Below, one piece after another: positions 13,929-22,891 of a stretch of DNA of 64,000 nt. The stretch spans positions 47,285 through 111,284 of the forward strand of contig NZ_JANURN010000007.1 of the NCBI RefSeq assembly GCF_030249855.1, given 5' to 3'. The DNA is from Helicobacter_B zhangjianzhongii (GTDB lineage Bacteria > Campylobacterota > Campylobacteria > Campylobacterales > Helicobacteraceae). The notes under the pieces are model-generated. The model was not told the origin of the DNA. It ran no database searches and saw only the letters and a list, made by a program, of their open reading frames with translations. The position numbers and the translations under genes were made by a program. Positions within the stretch are counted from its first letter, which is position 1, and every line of letters starts with the position of its first letter.

Positions 13929-16378
13929 TAGCTTACCTCCTCATAAAGTGCGTTTTTAAGATTTTGCAGCACGGCATTTACTCCGCCATATTCTTTAAAA
14001 ATCTGTGCGATTGTGGTGAGATTATACTTTGAAGCAAAAGGCTCATTGACAAACACGCTAGAATCTAGCTCATCAATACCCCCTTGTGCGTATTTCTCAA
14101 GCAAGAGTTCTAAAAGCTCTTTAGCCTTTGGCTCAAGCTCTGCTAGAAAGCGGTTTGCCTTTTTTGCTCTTTGTGTGCGACTTAGAGCAGGACTGCCTTT
14201 GGCAAGGGAGAGTAAAATGTCAAATTCATCGCAGTTTTTAAATTTATCCATTTGCCCTAATTCTTGGATAAAAATGCCCTTTTCTTCAAGCATACTTAAA
14301 AGCTCTTCACGCGTGGCTTTATCGCCTGTGCGTAAAGTCTTGAGGTAGGATTCAAAAGCTTTAGTATTTTGAAGTTTTTCACCGCTAAAGGATTCTAGGC
14401 TTTGCGTGATGGGTGTCAAAACGCCATTAACATTGCGTAAAATGATGACGGATTTGTCTTGTGTGTAGATTTCTATCTCTTCGCCGTCTATGGTGTGCTT
14501 TATCGGTGGTGGGTCTTTTATATCTGGTGGCAGGTCGTTAGGCTCTATTTTATTCTCTTTGTCTGTGCTTTCTGGCTTTTTCTCTCGCTCTCTTACCTCA
14601 TCTGTGCCGATAAACTCCACCTCGCCATCAAAGTCAGGGTCGTTTAAAAAATCCCTTGCAATACCTTTGAAATCTAGCACATAAAAATGTGTTTTGCCCC
14701 TAGATTCTAAAACTTCATTAAGCCTTGTGCCTCGCCCTATCATTTGCTTAAATAGGCTTTTATCACGCACAATTTTATCAATGACTATAACTTGCACCAT
14801 TTGCGTATCTACCCCCGTGCTTAAAAGCTGGGAAGTCGTGGCGATGACTGGATAGCGTTTGCTTACGCTTTTAAAATTATCTAGCAGGGCTTTGCCTAAA
14901 TTGTCATCGCTTGTTATGCGTGTGATGTAGTTAGAATCTTTTGCCACTTCTTGCTTGTTTTCATCTTGCAAGGCATCTTTCATCAAAAGGGCGTGGCGTT
15001 GATCTTCGCAGAAAATGATAGTTTTAGCGTAAGGATTTTTTAGAGTATGGTGCAAAAATTTGCTCACTTCTTTGGCAACGAAGCGGATTTGAGGTTTTAG
15101 GTAAATTGTGCGGTTAAAATCTGGGGAGTTAAAAGTCTCTTGCGGGATTTCTCTGCCCTCTTCATCAAGCTTTCCTAGCTCTGGTGTGTAGCCTTGCATT
15201 TCTATATTTGATAAATTTTCTATTATAGAAAAAGGGGCTAGATAGCCATCATCTATGCCTTGTTGTAAGCTGTATTGATACACTGGCTCACCGAAATAGT
15301 CTATATTATCATCTTCTCTTGCTTCTAACTCGCCTGCTTCTTGGCTCTCTCTTTGCTCTTTATTGTATTTAGGTGTGGCAGTCATACCAATTTGCAATGC
15401 GGAGCTAAAATACTCCAAAATCTCACGCCAAGTAGAATCCGCCCTAGCACTGCCCCTGTGGCACTCATCAATAAAAATAAGGTCAAAAAAGTCTTTATCT
15501 AAGGCTTTATAATGCTCTACTTTATCATTATTTTCTTCGCTACCGCTGATAAACTGCTGATAGATTCCAAAATACAAACTATATCCGCTTTTAAAATTAC
15601 GATTTTCTATCTTATAAATGCCTTTGGCAAAGCTTTTAAATTTATCTGTTGTGTCAGTGTTTATAAGCTCATTTCTATCAGCTAGATAAAGAATTTTCTC
15701 TATCTTTTTGCCATTTGGCAAGATTTGGTTAAAAAGGCGATGGGCGATTTGATAGGCGATGAGAGTTTTGCCTGTGCCTGTGGCAAGGACGAGTAGGATT
15801 CTGCTTTGTCCTTTTTGTGCGGCGATTAGGGCGGCATTTATGGCGTTATTTTGATAGTAACGCGGTGTTGTTTGGCTTAAATCACAATGCGTTTGTAAAA
15901 GATTGTCATTTGTGAGATTTTGCCACTTTTTGTAGGCTTCATAAAGCTTCCCCGGGCTTGGGAAAGCATTAAGGGGTAAATTCTCTTTTGTTACTCCTTT
16001 AAAATCTTTTGTAAGCGTGTATTTTACAAAGCCTTTACCACTACTAGAAAAGGCAAAGGGGGCTTTAAGTGCTTTGGCATAGTCTTTCGCTTGTTCTATC
16101 CCCTCGCTATCTTCGTATTTATAGGCTTTTGCTTCTAACACTGCAAGGGCAATTCCATTGTGAAAAAGCACATAATCAGCCTTTTTTATAGTGCTTTTAT
16201 CTCTTTTGCCTGTTTTGATGTCAATCTTGCCTTCGCTAAACTTATAATCTTTAGCTTTTACTCCATATTCCATTTTAATGGATTCAAAATCCCAGTTTGC
16301 CTTGCTTAAAGCAGGTTCAATATAACGCTTTTTGGTGTCTTCTTCGCTAAGGTTTTGGCTTTGATTGTGGCTTGGCAT
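13928..16378 (-). CDS. hsdR: Type I restriction enzyme R subunit HsdR
   Basis: 816-residue nuclease-translocase. N-terminal PD-(D/E)xK nuclease residues are visible as Asp68 and Glu82-Ala-Lys84 in KKADYVLFHNGIALAVLEAK. The SF2 motor has Walker A LATGTGKT at 199-206, DECH at 304-307, MTATP about 30 residues later and the QMIGRGTRLNE motif VI. All catalytic motifs are intact, so the system may be functional. It starts 22 bases after glyQ's stop, so the block may be transcribed from the glyQ side. No exact GTGGATTCTAG word was found within the block. Confidence 0.96.
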   Translation of the reverse strand: MPSHNQSQNLSEEDTKKRYIEPALSKANWDFESIKMEYGVKAKDYKFSEGKIDIKTGKRDKSTIKKADYVLFHNGIALAVLEAKAYKYEDSEGIEQAKDYAKALKAPFAFSSSGKGFVKYTLTKDFKGVTKENLPLNAFPSPGKLYEAYKKWQNLTNDNLLQTHCDLSQTTPRYYQNNAINAALIAAQKGQSRILLVLATGTGKTLIAYQIAHRLFNQILPNGKKIEKILYLADRNELINTDTTDKFKSFAKGIYKIENRNFKSGYSLYFGIYQQFISGSEENNDKVEHYKALDKDFFDLIFIDECHRGSARADSTWREILEYFSSALQIGMTATPKYNKEQRESQEAGELEAREDDNIDYFGEPVYQYSLQQGIDDGYLAPFSIIENLSNIEMQGYTPELGKLDEEGREIPQETFNSPDFNRTIYLKPQIRFVAKEVSKFLHHTLKNPYAKTIIFCEDQRHALLMKDALQDENKQEVAKDSNYITRITSDDNLGKALLDNFKSVSKRYPVIATTSQLLSTGVDTQMVQVIVIDKIVRDKSLFKQMIGRGTRLNEVLESRGKTHFYVLDFKGIARDFLNDPDFDGEVEFIGTDEVREREKKPESTDKENKIEPNDLPPDIKDPPPIKHTIDGEEIEIYTQDKSVIILRNVNGVLTPITQSLESFSGEKLQNTKAFESYLKTLRTGDKATREELLSMLEEKGIFIQELGQMDKFKNCDEFDILLSLAKGSPALSRTQRAKKANRFLAELEPKAKELLELLLEKYAQGGIDELDSSVFVNEPFASKYNLTTIAQIFKEYGGVNAVLQNLKNALYEEVS

Positions 16379-16400
16379 TAGAATCCTTTGGGACAGGGGG

Positions 16401-17279
16401 TTATGACTTGGCTAGCCTCTCTATACGCTCGCTTTCTTGCTCTTTGTAGAGTAGGGCGCATTCTTTAGCAAGCTCGCGGATTTTTAGCACATAGCTTTGC
16501 CGCTCGGTTACAGAAATCGCCTTGCGCGCTAAAAGGATATTAAAATAATGCGAAGAGAGCATTACGCAGTCATAGGCAGGCAGTGGGAGCTTGGCAGCTA
16601 GGCAGGCTCTAGCTTCATCTTGGGCTTTGGCAAAGAGATCAAAGAGCATTGGTACGCTAGCGACCTCAAAATGATAGCGTGAGAACTCATACTCACCCTG
16701 CAAATGCACATCTTTATAGCGCACGCCACTATCATTCCACGCAATGTCAAAAATGGATTCTACTCCTTGGATATACATCGCAAGCCGCTCTAGCCCATAG
16801 GTGATCTCCACTGCCACAGGCTCACACACAATCCCCCCCACTTGCTGAAAATAGGTAAATTGCGTAACTTCCATACCATCAAGCCACACTTCCCAGCCAA
16901 GCCCCCACGCCCCAAGTGTGGGCGACTCCCAATTATCCTCCACAAAGCGTATATCGTGGATTGTGTTATCAATCCCTAGCAGCTCTAGTGAGGCAAGGTA
17001 GAGGCGTTGGATATTGCTAGGACTTGGCTTGATAAGCACTTGGAATTGATAGTAGCTGCCTAGGCGGTTTGGATTCTCCCCATAGCGTCCATCACTTGGG
17101 CGGCGCGAGGGCGCGACATACGCCACACTCCACGGGGTAGAATCTAGCGAGCGTAGTAAAGTGGCTGGGTGGAAAGTCCCCGCCCCTGCTGGAATATCAT
17201 AGGGCTGGACAATCACGCAGCCCTGCTGCGCCCAGAACTCCTGCAAGCGCAAAATAATCGTAGAAAAGCTAAATGCCAT
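16401..17279 (-). CDS. glyQ: Glycyl-tRNA synthetase alpha subunit
   Basis: Class II synthetase alpha chain of the bacterial (alpha-beta)2 GlyRS; charges tRNA-Gly. MAFSFSTIILRLQEFWAQQGC followed by VIVQPYDIPAGAGTFHPAT (motif 1 area), YVAPSRRPSDGRYGENPNR and GWEVWLDGMEVTQFTYFQQ are all diagnostic. Length 292 is normal. The partner glyS is not in the window. In H. pylori glyQ directly follows the nif3-like gene; here 6.6 kb of restriction-modification and repeat sequence separates them. Confidence 0.97.
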   Translation of the reverse strand: MAFSFSTIILRLQEFWAQQGCVIVQPYDIPAGAGTFHPATLLRSLDSTPWSVAYVAPSRRPSDGRYGENPNRLGSYYQFQVLIKPSPSNIQRLYLASLELLGIDNTIHDIRFVEDNWESPTLGAWGLGWEVWLDGMEVTQFTYFQQVGGIVCEPVAVEITYGLERLAMYIQGVESIFDIAWNDSGVRYKDVHLQGEYEFSRYHFEVASVPMLFDLFAKAQDEARACLAAKLPLPAYDCVMLSSHYFNILLARKAISVTERQSYVLKIRELAKECALLYKEQESERIERLAKS

Positions 17280-17305
17280 AGTGATCCTTTTGGGCTAGAT
17301 TGGGG

Positions 17306-18472
17306 CTAGATATTATCCCAGCTGCTATCGCGCTTTTTGGTGCTTTGGGGTGTGGTGGATTCCATAGAATCCGCAGAATCCATTTTTGCTTCTGTGGGGC
17401 TAGAATCTTTAGAGCTAGATTTGGGGGCAAATGTGGATTCTAGGCTAGAATCCACATTTTTTCCTAGGCGGGCAGATTTGGGGGTAGAATCCACCTTGTC
17501 GCTACTTTTATCACTACTTTTGGAGGATTTAGAAGCTTTGGGTGTGCGGGATTTTGCGCTAGATCCTAGCTGCTGCAATATGTCTGTATAGGCTTGCTCG
17601 CACGCCCAAAGTGTCGGCAGAAGCTCGGCTTGAGGTTTGTCCTTTTTGCGTGCATTGGCACAGAGCTTTTGGATATGCGTGAAGAAGACTTGCTGCAAGC
17701 TTGCTTGATCTTGCTCCTTTTGCTCGCTCCATAGCTGCTCTAGGGCTTTTGCGCTTTGTGCTAGCAGGGCTTCATCGCTGCTGGATTCTAAGGTCTCAAA
17801 GCTTGCATACAGGGCATTAAAATCAGTATTATCAATCTCCAAAAACGCCGCTATATCTAGGATAATGTCTTGCTCATCGTGGTTTAAGTCCTTATCACTC
17901 CACGCAAGCATTAAGATAAATCCCACAAACTGCAGCCGCTTCTTATACTCGCCATAAGTATGGTCTAAAAAGATTTCGGCAAGATGAGCGATACTAGGCT
18001 GCTCTAGGGTGCTAAAATCTAGGCTAGATCGCGTCTTTGGGGTGTTTAGCGGTGGGGTGTGGGATAGGTAGGCAGGGGCATAGTGGGTGAGTAAATCGCG
18101 TAGATTCTGCTCGTATTCTGGCTTCGTGGCGTGGAGAGACAAAGAGCGGATAAACTCTTCTACAAGTCCTATTTGCAAAGGCGTAAAAGTGGATTCTAGT
18201 GGGCTAGAGTCTTGCTTGCTTGTGGGCTTTGCTTGCTTGCGCACTCCTGCTTGCAAGATGTAGGCTAGCAGGGTTATGCTAGCACCCTCATAGGAGTCTT
18301 GCAGCTTTTGGGCTGGGTCTTGGGCGGTGTAGGGGGTGGATTCTAGTGGATAGGGGGAAGAGGGCTTTGGCTCTTGGGTGGGGGATTGTAGTGGGTTTTT
18401 GAGATAATCTTGTAGGGTAATGTATAGATAATACACTACAACGCCGGCAAGAATCAATAGTAAAATACTCAT
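17306..18472 (-). CDS. Membrane-anchored TerB-like protein with a repeat-derived tail
   Basis: 388 residues. One N-terminal membrane helix (ILLLILAGVVVYYLYIT), a Pro/Ser-rich segment, then a helical domain whose centre LMLAWSDKDLNHDEQDIILDIAAFLEI (about residues 188-214) resembles a TerB/DjlA-type domain with its acidic loop. The last 75 residues are low-complexity and largely repeat words (KVDS, VDSSLESTF, KMDSADSMES), including an inverted pair. Function is unknown; TerB domains in other bacteria are linked to metal binding and envelope stress. Lies 26 bases upstream of glyQ on the same strand. Confidence 0.6.
   Translation of the reverse strand: MSILLLILAGVVVYYLYITLQDYLKNPLQSPTQEPKPSSPYPLESTPYTAQDPAQKLQDSYEGASITLLAYILQAGVRKQAKPTSKQDSSPLESTFTPLQIGLVEEFIRSLSLHATKPEYEQNLRDLLTHYAPAYLSHTPPLNTPKTRSSLDFSTLEQPSIAHLAEIFLDHTYGEYKKRLQFVGFILMLAWSDKDLNHDEQDIILDIAAFLEIDNTDFNALYASFETLESSSDEALLAQSAKALEQLWSEQKEQDQASLQQVFFTHIQKLCANARKKDKPQAELLPTLWACEQAYTDILQQLGSSAKSRTPKASKSSKSSDKSSDKVDSTPKSARLGKNVDSSLESTFAPKSSSKDSSPTEAKMDSADSMESTTPQSTKKRDSSWDNI
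17429..17459. repeat. Perfect inverted pair of the GTGGATTCTAG word in the TerB-like gene tail
   Basis: Arms AAATGTGGATTCTAG and complement with a one-base spacer; translated in frame as NVDSSLESTF. Arm ends differ from the other pairs (ATG instead of AAG) on both sides, so the inverted symmetry is kept despite the change. Confidence 0.92.
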
Positions 18473-18493
18473 AATAGTCCTTTGTGGTGTGGT

Positions 18494-18805
18494 TTAGGAT
18501 CGGTTTTTCATTCGCGCGTGAAATTCTTTTTGCTCTTGGGCTTCTCGGTCTTGCTTTTCTTTTTTTAGTCGTGCGCGCTCTTCTTTTTGCTTTTGGATTA
18601 TGGCGAGTTTTTGCTCCTTTTGCTTGCGGATTTTCTCGATGTATTCTTCGCGCTTTTCTGGGGATTGGAATTTGACAGGATTCATCAAAAGCACCGCTAG
18701 GACAAAGAGAAATAGCACGATCGCTACACCGGCTGATTCGTTATCAATCTGGTGCCAAGTGCCAGCGATAAGAGAGGCGATCAAGATCTTTAGAAAGATT
18801 TTCAC
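18494..18805 (-). CDS. Small membrane protein with charged coiled-coil tail, function unknown
   Basis: 103 residues: two short hydrophobic segments (residues about 4-16 and 24-41, AGVAIVLFLFVLAVLLM) and then a highly charged Lys/Glu/Gln helix to the end (EKIRKQKEQKLAIIQKQKEE). Not recognised. A single-pass or hairpin membrane anchor with a cytoplasmic coiled coil is likely. It lies between the TerB-like and HdrB-like genes, 8 bases after the latter, so it is probably cotranscribed. Confidence 0.6.
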   Translation of the reverse strand: MKIFLKILIASLIAGTWHQIDNESAGVAIVLFLFVLAVLLMNPVKFQSPEKREEYIEKIRKQKEQKLAIIQKQKEERARLKKEKQDREAQEQKEFHARMKNRS

Positions 18806-18813
18806 AAAGTCCC

Positions 18814-20478
18814 CTATGCAAGTGCTAGATCAAGTGTGCGCATAGTCGCACCTGAAAGCCCCAAGCCATCGCGGACACCTAGTGCTAGCAAGGCTGCTTG
18901 CGGAAGCAAAAGTGTAGGTGTCTCGCTCGGGTCTCGCCCTATGCTTTTGGCACTTGTTTTTGCTAGGGTGCTAAATGCCCTAAAGAGTCCAAGACTAGAG
19001 ACTACAAGCACATCTGCCCCTGCATCAATGCCGGCAAAGCGCATTCTAGCGGACTCTCTCAAATACCCCTCATAATTGTAAGTTTGTAAATGTGAGAAAT
19101 CCTGCCTGCTCTCTATAATATCTAGCCACTTGCCACCTAGCTTGCTTGCGATAGGCACATAGCGTGTGTGCAGGTCTTTGGCTGCGTTCATAATCTCTTC
19201 TTGCGTGAAGTTTGGTCCTGATAAATGCTTAAACACGCTCTTAGGTAGTGCCATAATGCTAGGATCAAATCCATACACCGCCTGCTGATTATCGATACGA
19301 TCAAAGGCAAGCGTGCTAGGGTAGGCTGCAAGCTTAAGAGACTCTAGGAGAGAATCTCTCCCCCAAAGCTCGCTTTGATCGCTTGAGATGATGTCTTTTA
19401 TATGTCGCACCGGGCTTATATCATAATCTATCTTGCCATATAATGCACACACTTCATCAAGCAAGGCTTGATCTCTTAGCAACGCATCTTGTGCAAAAAG
19501 CGCGGCATAGTAGCTCCTACAATCGCCAAAGACCAAAACCGCCTTTTCTTTATCGGCAAGGGCGAGATTGTAGGCTATGCGCTTGATTAAGTCTTTTGGC
19601 TCAAGAATACGCCCAAAATACCCGCCAAGTGGGAGAAGCTTGCCCCTAGGGGTAATGACTTTATAGCCTAGTGCTTGTAGCAAGGATTTTGTGCTAGAGA
19701 CAAGGGATTTTGCTTCATAATTTGCATAAGCGTCAAAGACAATGAAAGCTTTGTGATCTTGCTGGTCTAGGGCTTTTAGGGCTGTGATAGCAGAATCTGG
19801 GATAGGTGGTATGCGCATAGATTCTAGCTCATTGATCCACGCTCTCCCGCAGCCGGGGCATTGCCCAAAGCGTGCGACCTTGCTGATAAGAGAGTGGATC
19901 GTGCGTGTGATATGGGGGGTATTTGGCTTTTTTGTATAGATAAGGGCTTCTACGGGTGCGTAGCTCATCACGCCGCTTTGGGCATTAGCTAGAGTATGGA
20001 TAAGTGTATCAAAGTGCTTGGGATAGCGCGTAAGTAGCCAATCTACATAGAGGAAAAATCCATCGCCTAAGTAGGATTCATCGCTTTGTAGGGAAATGGT
20101 GTTTGCCCAAAGGTATTGATATAGCTCATAGCGATCGCTTGGAGTGATGAAGCTATGCTTGTCAAAAAACCACCCATAGCGTGCAAACATCGCTTCTTTA
20201 TCAAGAGCTAGATCCTTGCTCACATATCTCTGGCTTAATGGCTCAAGGCATAAATCTTTGCCAAATCTGCGCACGAGCTCATAGAGTGGCACATCATCAA
20301 AGACACAAAGCCCCTGCACCCTAAGCCCCATTGATGGGTCAAAGCCCAAGCCATCTATGCTTGCAAGTGCGCTAAATAGCGTGAGATTGCTGTCATAGAG
20401 TAAGGGGTATTTTTGGAAGTAGTATTCATAGCTTTCTTTAGCACAAAAGCGGAAGATGGATAATTCTAATGTCTGCAT
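18814..20478 (-). CDS. DUF5644/HdrB-like C-terminal domain protein
   Basis: 554 residues. The first about 90 residues (LELSIFRFCAKESYEYYFQKYPL ... TLFSALASID, broken here) recall a ferredoxin-like domain of Campylobacterota Fe-S proteins annotated DUF5644; the centre has a CPGCGRAW pair; the C-terminal half (KAFIVFDAYANYEAK, LQALGYKVITPRG, VLVFGDCRSYYAALF, then AGADVLVVSSLGLF) looks like the cysteine-rich HdrB/GlpC-type domain seen with heterodisulfide reductases, though few cysteines remain. A redox or electron-transfer role is inferred. No redox partner is adjacent. Family assignment rests on memory of Campylobacter/Helicobacter proteins. Confidence 0.55.
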   Translation of the reverse strand: MQTLELSIFRFCAKESYEYYFQKYPLLYDSNLTLFSALASIDGLGFDPSMGLRVQGLCVFDDVPLYELVRRFGKDLCLEPLSQRYVSKDLALDKEAMFARYGWFFDKHSFITPSDRYELYQYLWANTISLQSDESYLGDGFFLYVDWLLTRYPKHFDTLIHTLANAQSGVMSYAPVEALIYTKKPNTPHITRTIHSLISKVARFGQCPGCGRAWINELESMRIPPIPDSAITALKALDQQDHKAFIVFDAYANYEAKSLVSSTKSLLQALGYKVITPRGKLLPLGGYFGRILEPKDLIKRIAYNLALADKEKAVLVFGDCRSYYAALFAQDALLRDQALLDEVCALYGKIDYDISPVRHIKDIISSDQSELWGRDSLLESLKLAAYPSTLAFDRIDNQQAVYGFDPSIMALPKSVFKHLSGPNFTQEEIMNAAKDLHTRYVPIASKLGGKWLDIIESRQDFSHLQTYNYEGYLRESARMRFAGIDAGADVLVVSSLGLFRAFSTLAKTSAKSIGRDPSETPTLLLPQAALLALGVRDGLGLSGATMRTLDLALA

Positions 20479-20539
20479 ATTGACTCCTATGAAGTTGGTA
20501 TTATAGCAATCCTTTTATAGCTTTGTGTGGCTTTTGGGA

Positions 20540-21076
20540 TCATTTGTTGTGTTTATTGCCTTGGAGCTGGGCTAGCACTTTGGCATTATGGGTGTTTTGC
20601 AAGATTATTTGTAGGGATTGCTGCTCTTCTTTGCTGAAAGACTCTTCTGCAAAAGACTCTTGCTCATCGTGGTTTGGAGTATCAGTAGGGAAGATAAGCC
20701 TAGAATCCACCCTTGTAAAAAGCGCGCAATCATCATGCGCAGTATCTTTGATAAATATCTGGCGGATCCCTCGCACACGCACGCTTACAAGCTCGCCTTC
20801 ACCCCTAGGGGCTAGCCCTACGACAAAATGCACCGAGACTTGCCCTAGGGAATCTTGACGGATTTCTAAGGAGTCAAAGGTGCTGCCAGAGATGAGAAAC
20901 TCTAAGCTCTTGCCAAGCTTTGTTGCTTGGCTTTTAGGGAGCGGTGGGTCAAATCGCACTTTGCTTGCATCGCACAAAAGCCCAAATTGCCTGCCGCTTT
21001 GCTGCAAAAATGTCAGCATTTGTGTGCAATAGTGATCATAGAGTATTTCAAATGCTTGCGCGGGTGTGTATTGCAT
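20540..21076 (-). CDS. Conserved-looking hypothetical protein
   Basis: 178 residues, soluble, no signal peptide. N-terminal helical segment (AFEILYDHYCTQMLTFLQQSG) then a beta-rich centre (LEFLISGSTFDSLEIRQDSLGQVSVHFVVGLAPRGE) and a Gln/Glu-rich C-terminal helix. It contains RVDSRLIFP, a translated GTGGATTCTAG-type word. Ends 61 bases before the HdrB-like start and begins 2 bases after pepF's stop, so cotranscription with pepF is likely. I do not recognise the family. Confidence 0.55.
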   Translation of the reverse strand: MQYTPAQAFEILYDHYCTQMLTFLQQSGRQFGLLCDASKVRFDPPLPKSQATKLGKSLEFLISGSTFDSLEIRQDSLGQVSVHFVVGLAPRGEGELVSVRVRGIRQIFIKDTAHDDCALFTRVDSRLIFPTDTPNHDEQESFAEESFSKEEQQSLQIILQNTHNAKVLAQLQGNKHNK

Positions 21077-21078
21077 AG

Positions 21079-22878
21079 TTAGCCTTTATATTTTAGCTTG
21101 CGCACTTTGTAGCCACTTGAGCATAAAAGCGCGTGAAATTCTTCTAGCATAGATCGCACTTCTTGCATACCGATCTCCCAAAATGTTTCGCTCTGTATAT
21201 CAAAGCCAAAGCTTTTGATAAGCGCACTTGGAGACTTGCTCCCCCCAGCACCAAGAAATGCCGTGTATCTCTCTACAAAGTCAGGGCATTGCCCACTTTT
21301 ATACAGCCCAAAGAGAGCTAGCACAAGCAGCTGCCCATAGCTATAAGCATAGCAGTAAAAGGGCGAGTGGATAAAGTGGGGGATATAGCTCCACCACCGC
21401 GCATAGTTTTTGGTAAGCTCGACACTTTTGCCAAACATTTTGGCATTTTCTTCCTGCCAGATTCTATCAAAGTCTGCTACTTGCAGCTCGCCCTCTTCAT
21501 TGTGGATCGCTCGCTCGAAATTTGTCATCACCACTTGGCGAAAGAGTGTTGAGAAAATATCTTCTAGCTTACCGGCATAAATCCCTAAAAGCTCCTTTTT
21601 GCTTAAAGTGGATTTTAGGTGGTCAAAGAGCAGCATCTCGCCAAAGACTGAAGCGGTCTCTGCGGTGGTAAGAGGAGTATCGTGGCTTAGTGTGCCGACT
21701 TTTTTGCTTAGCTCTTGGTGGATCATGTGCCCAAATTCGTGGGCTATGGTGAAAGCATCGCGGCGATTGCCTGTCCAATTTAGCAGCACATAGGGGTGTG
21801 CGCTAGGCACGCTGCCGTGGCTAAAAGCTCCGCCGCGTTTGTTTGGCATAGGGTGGGAGCTTACCCAGCCTTCAGCTAAGGCTTTTTCAATGATCGCGCC
21901 AAATTCTTTAGAAAACTCTTTGTAAGTTTGTGTAACAAGCCTTAAAGCTTCATCATAGCCCATACTTGTAGCACGAGAAAAAAGCGGCGCGTATCGGTCG
22001 TAGTCTTTAAGCTTTACCCCCATAAGATCGGCTTTTATGCGGTAGTAATTTTGCACGATAGCAAAGTTGCTATTTGTGGTCTCAATCATAGAATCCACGC
22101 TCTCTTGGCTGATGTGGTTGCTTAGGTGGCGTGGGGCTTCTTTGCTAGGATAGTTGCGTAATTTTGTGGTAATGGCTACATCTTTGCGCACCATATTTAG
22201 GATATAGCCTAGCAGGTGGCTAGAGTCTTTGAGACTTTTAGTAAAGGCTTTTTGCGCACTCTTGCGCTTGGTGCGTTTGGGATTATGCAGCTCTGCTAGC
22301 ACTTCTTCTTCGCTTTGCTTATGCTTGCCGATTTTTAGCGCGCTTAAATGCTCATCAAAGAGCCTGCTAAAGGCACTCACGCCCACACTTGAAGTAGCGA
22401 TCAATGCTTGCTCGGCACTTAAGGAGAGCTGGTAGGGCTTATGCTGTAAAAGGCTTTGTAGATAGAAGCTATGGCTTTTTGCCTGCTTGATGAAGTCTTG
22501 CTGGATTGTGGATTCTAGCTCGCAAAACTCTAGCTCGAAAAACACAAGCAAGCTATGAGCTTCATTGCTTTTAAGCTCGTATTGGGCGTAAATATCGCCC
22601 TTTTTTGTATCCTCTGCAAAGACCAAAAACGCATAGGTCATCACCTTGCTAATGCGCTCGATAAGCTCCTCATAGGCAAGCAATGCGCTATAAAAATCCT
22701 TAGCACTAAGGGTGGCAAGGGTGTTTTGATAGCGCTTTTGGAACGCTTTAGCTTGCTTATGTGTCGCAGCAAGATAGTCGTGTGCTTGCTTAATGCTAGC
22801 AAAAAGCGCGTTTAAGTCCCAATTATGCTGGGTCTCTTGTATCTTGCGCGGGGGTTGTGGTTTTGCTGATTTTGCCAT
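21079..22878 (-). CDS. pepF: M3-family oligoendopeptidase F
   Basis: 599-residue zinc oligopeptidase that cleaves short cytoplasmic peptides. Zinc motif HEFGH near residue 379 (TIAHEFGHMIHQEL), the downstream glutamate region TAETASVFGEML, and AYSYGQLLVLALFGLY near the C-terminus are PepF hallmarks. An upstream in-frame ATG would overlap hypF; the ATG at 22878 gives MAKSAKPQPPRKIQETQHNW, places the start 13 bases after the hypF stop and is preferred. Length is normal. It belongs to the minus-strand run aguA-hypF-pepF. Confidence 0.93.
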   Translation of the reverse strand: MAKSAKPQPPRKIQETQHNWDLNALFASIKQAHDYLAATHKQAKAFQKRYQNTLATLSAKDFYSALLAYEELIERISKVMTYAFLVFAEDTKKGDIYAQYELKSNEAHSLLVFFELEFCELESTIQQDFIKQAKSHSFYLQSLLQHKPYQLSLSAEQALIATSSVGVSAFSRLFDEHLSALKIGKHKQSEEEVLAELHNPKRTKRKSAQKAFTKSLKDSSHLLGYILNMVRKDVAITTKLRNYPSKEAPRHLSNHISQESVDSMIETTNSNFAIVQNYYRIKADLMGVKLKDYDRYAPLFSRATSMGYDEALRLVTQTYKEFSKEFGAIIEKALAEGWVSSHPMPNKRGGAFSHGSVPSAHPYVLLNWTGNRRDAFTIAHEFGHMIHQELSKKVGTLSHDTPLTTAETASVFGEMLLFDHLKSTLSKKELLGIYAGKLEDIFSTLFRQVVMTNFERAIHNEEGELQVADFDRIWQEENAKMFGKSVELTKNYARWWSYIPHFIHSPFYCYAYSYGQLLVLALFGLYKSGQCPDFVERYTAFLGAGGSKSPSALIKSFGFDIQSETFWEIGMQEVRSMLEEFHALLCSSGYKVRKLKYKG

Positions 22879-22891
22879 TGGGTGTGCCTTT

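Noticed and set aside
10230..17430. Absence of exact GTGGATTCTAG words across the restriction-modification block as proof of foreign origin
   Set aside because: Gaps of similar or greater length without the exact core occur in clearly native regions (about 43.9-52.7 kb and 54.0-64 kb), so absence alone is not informative.
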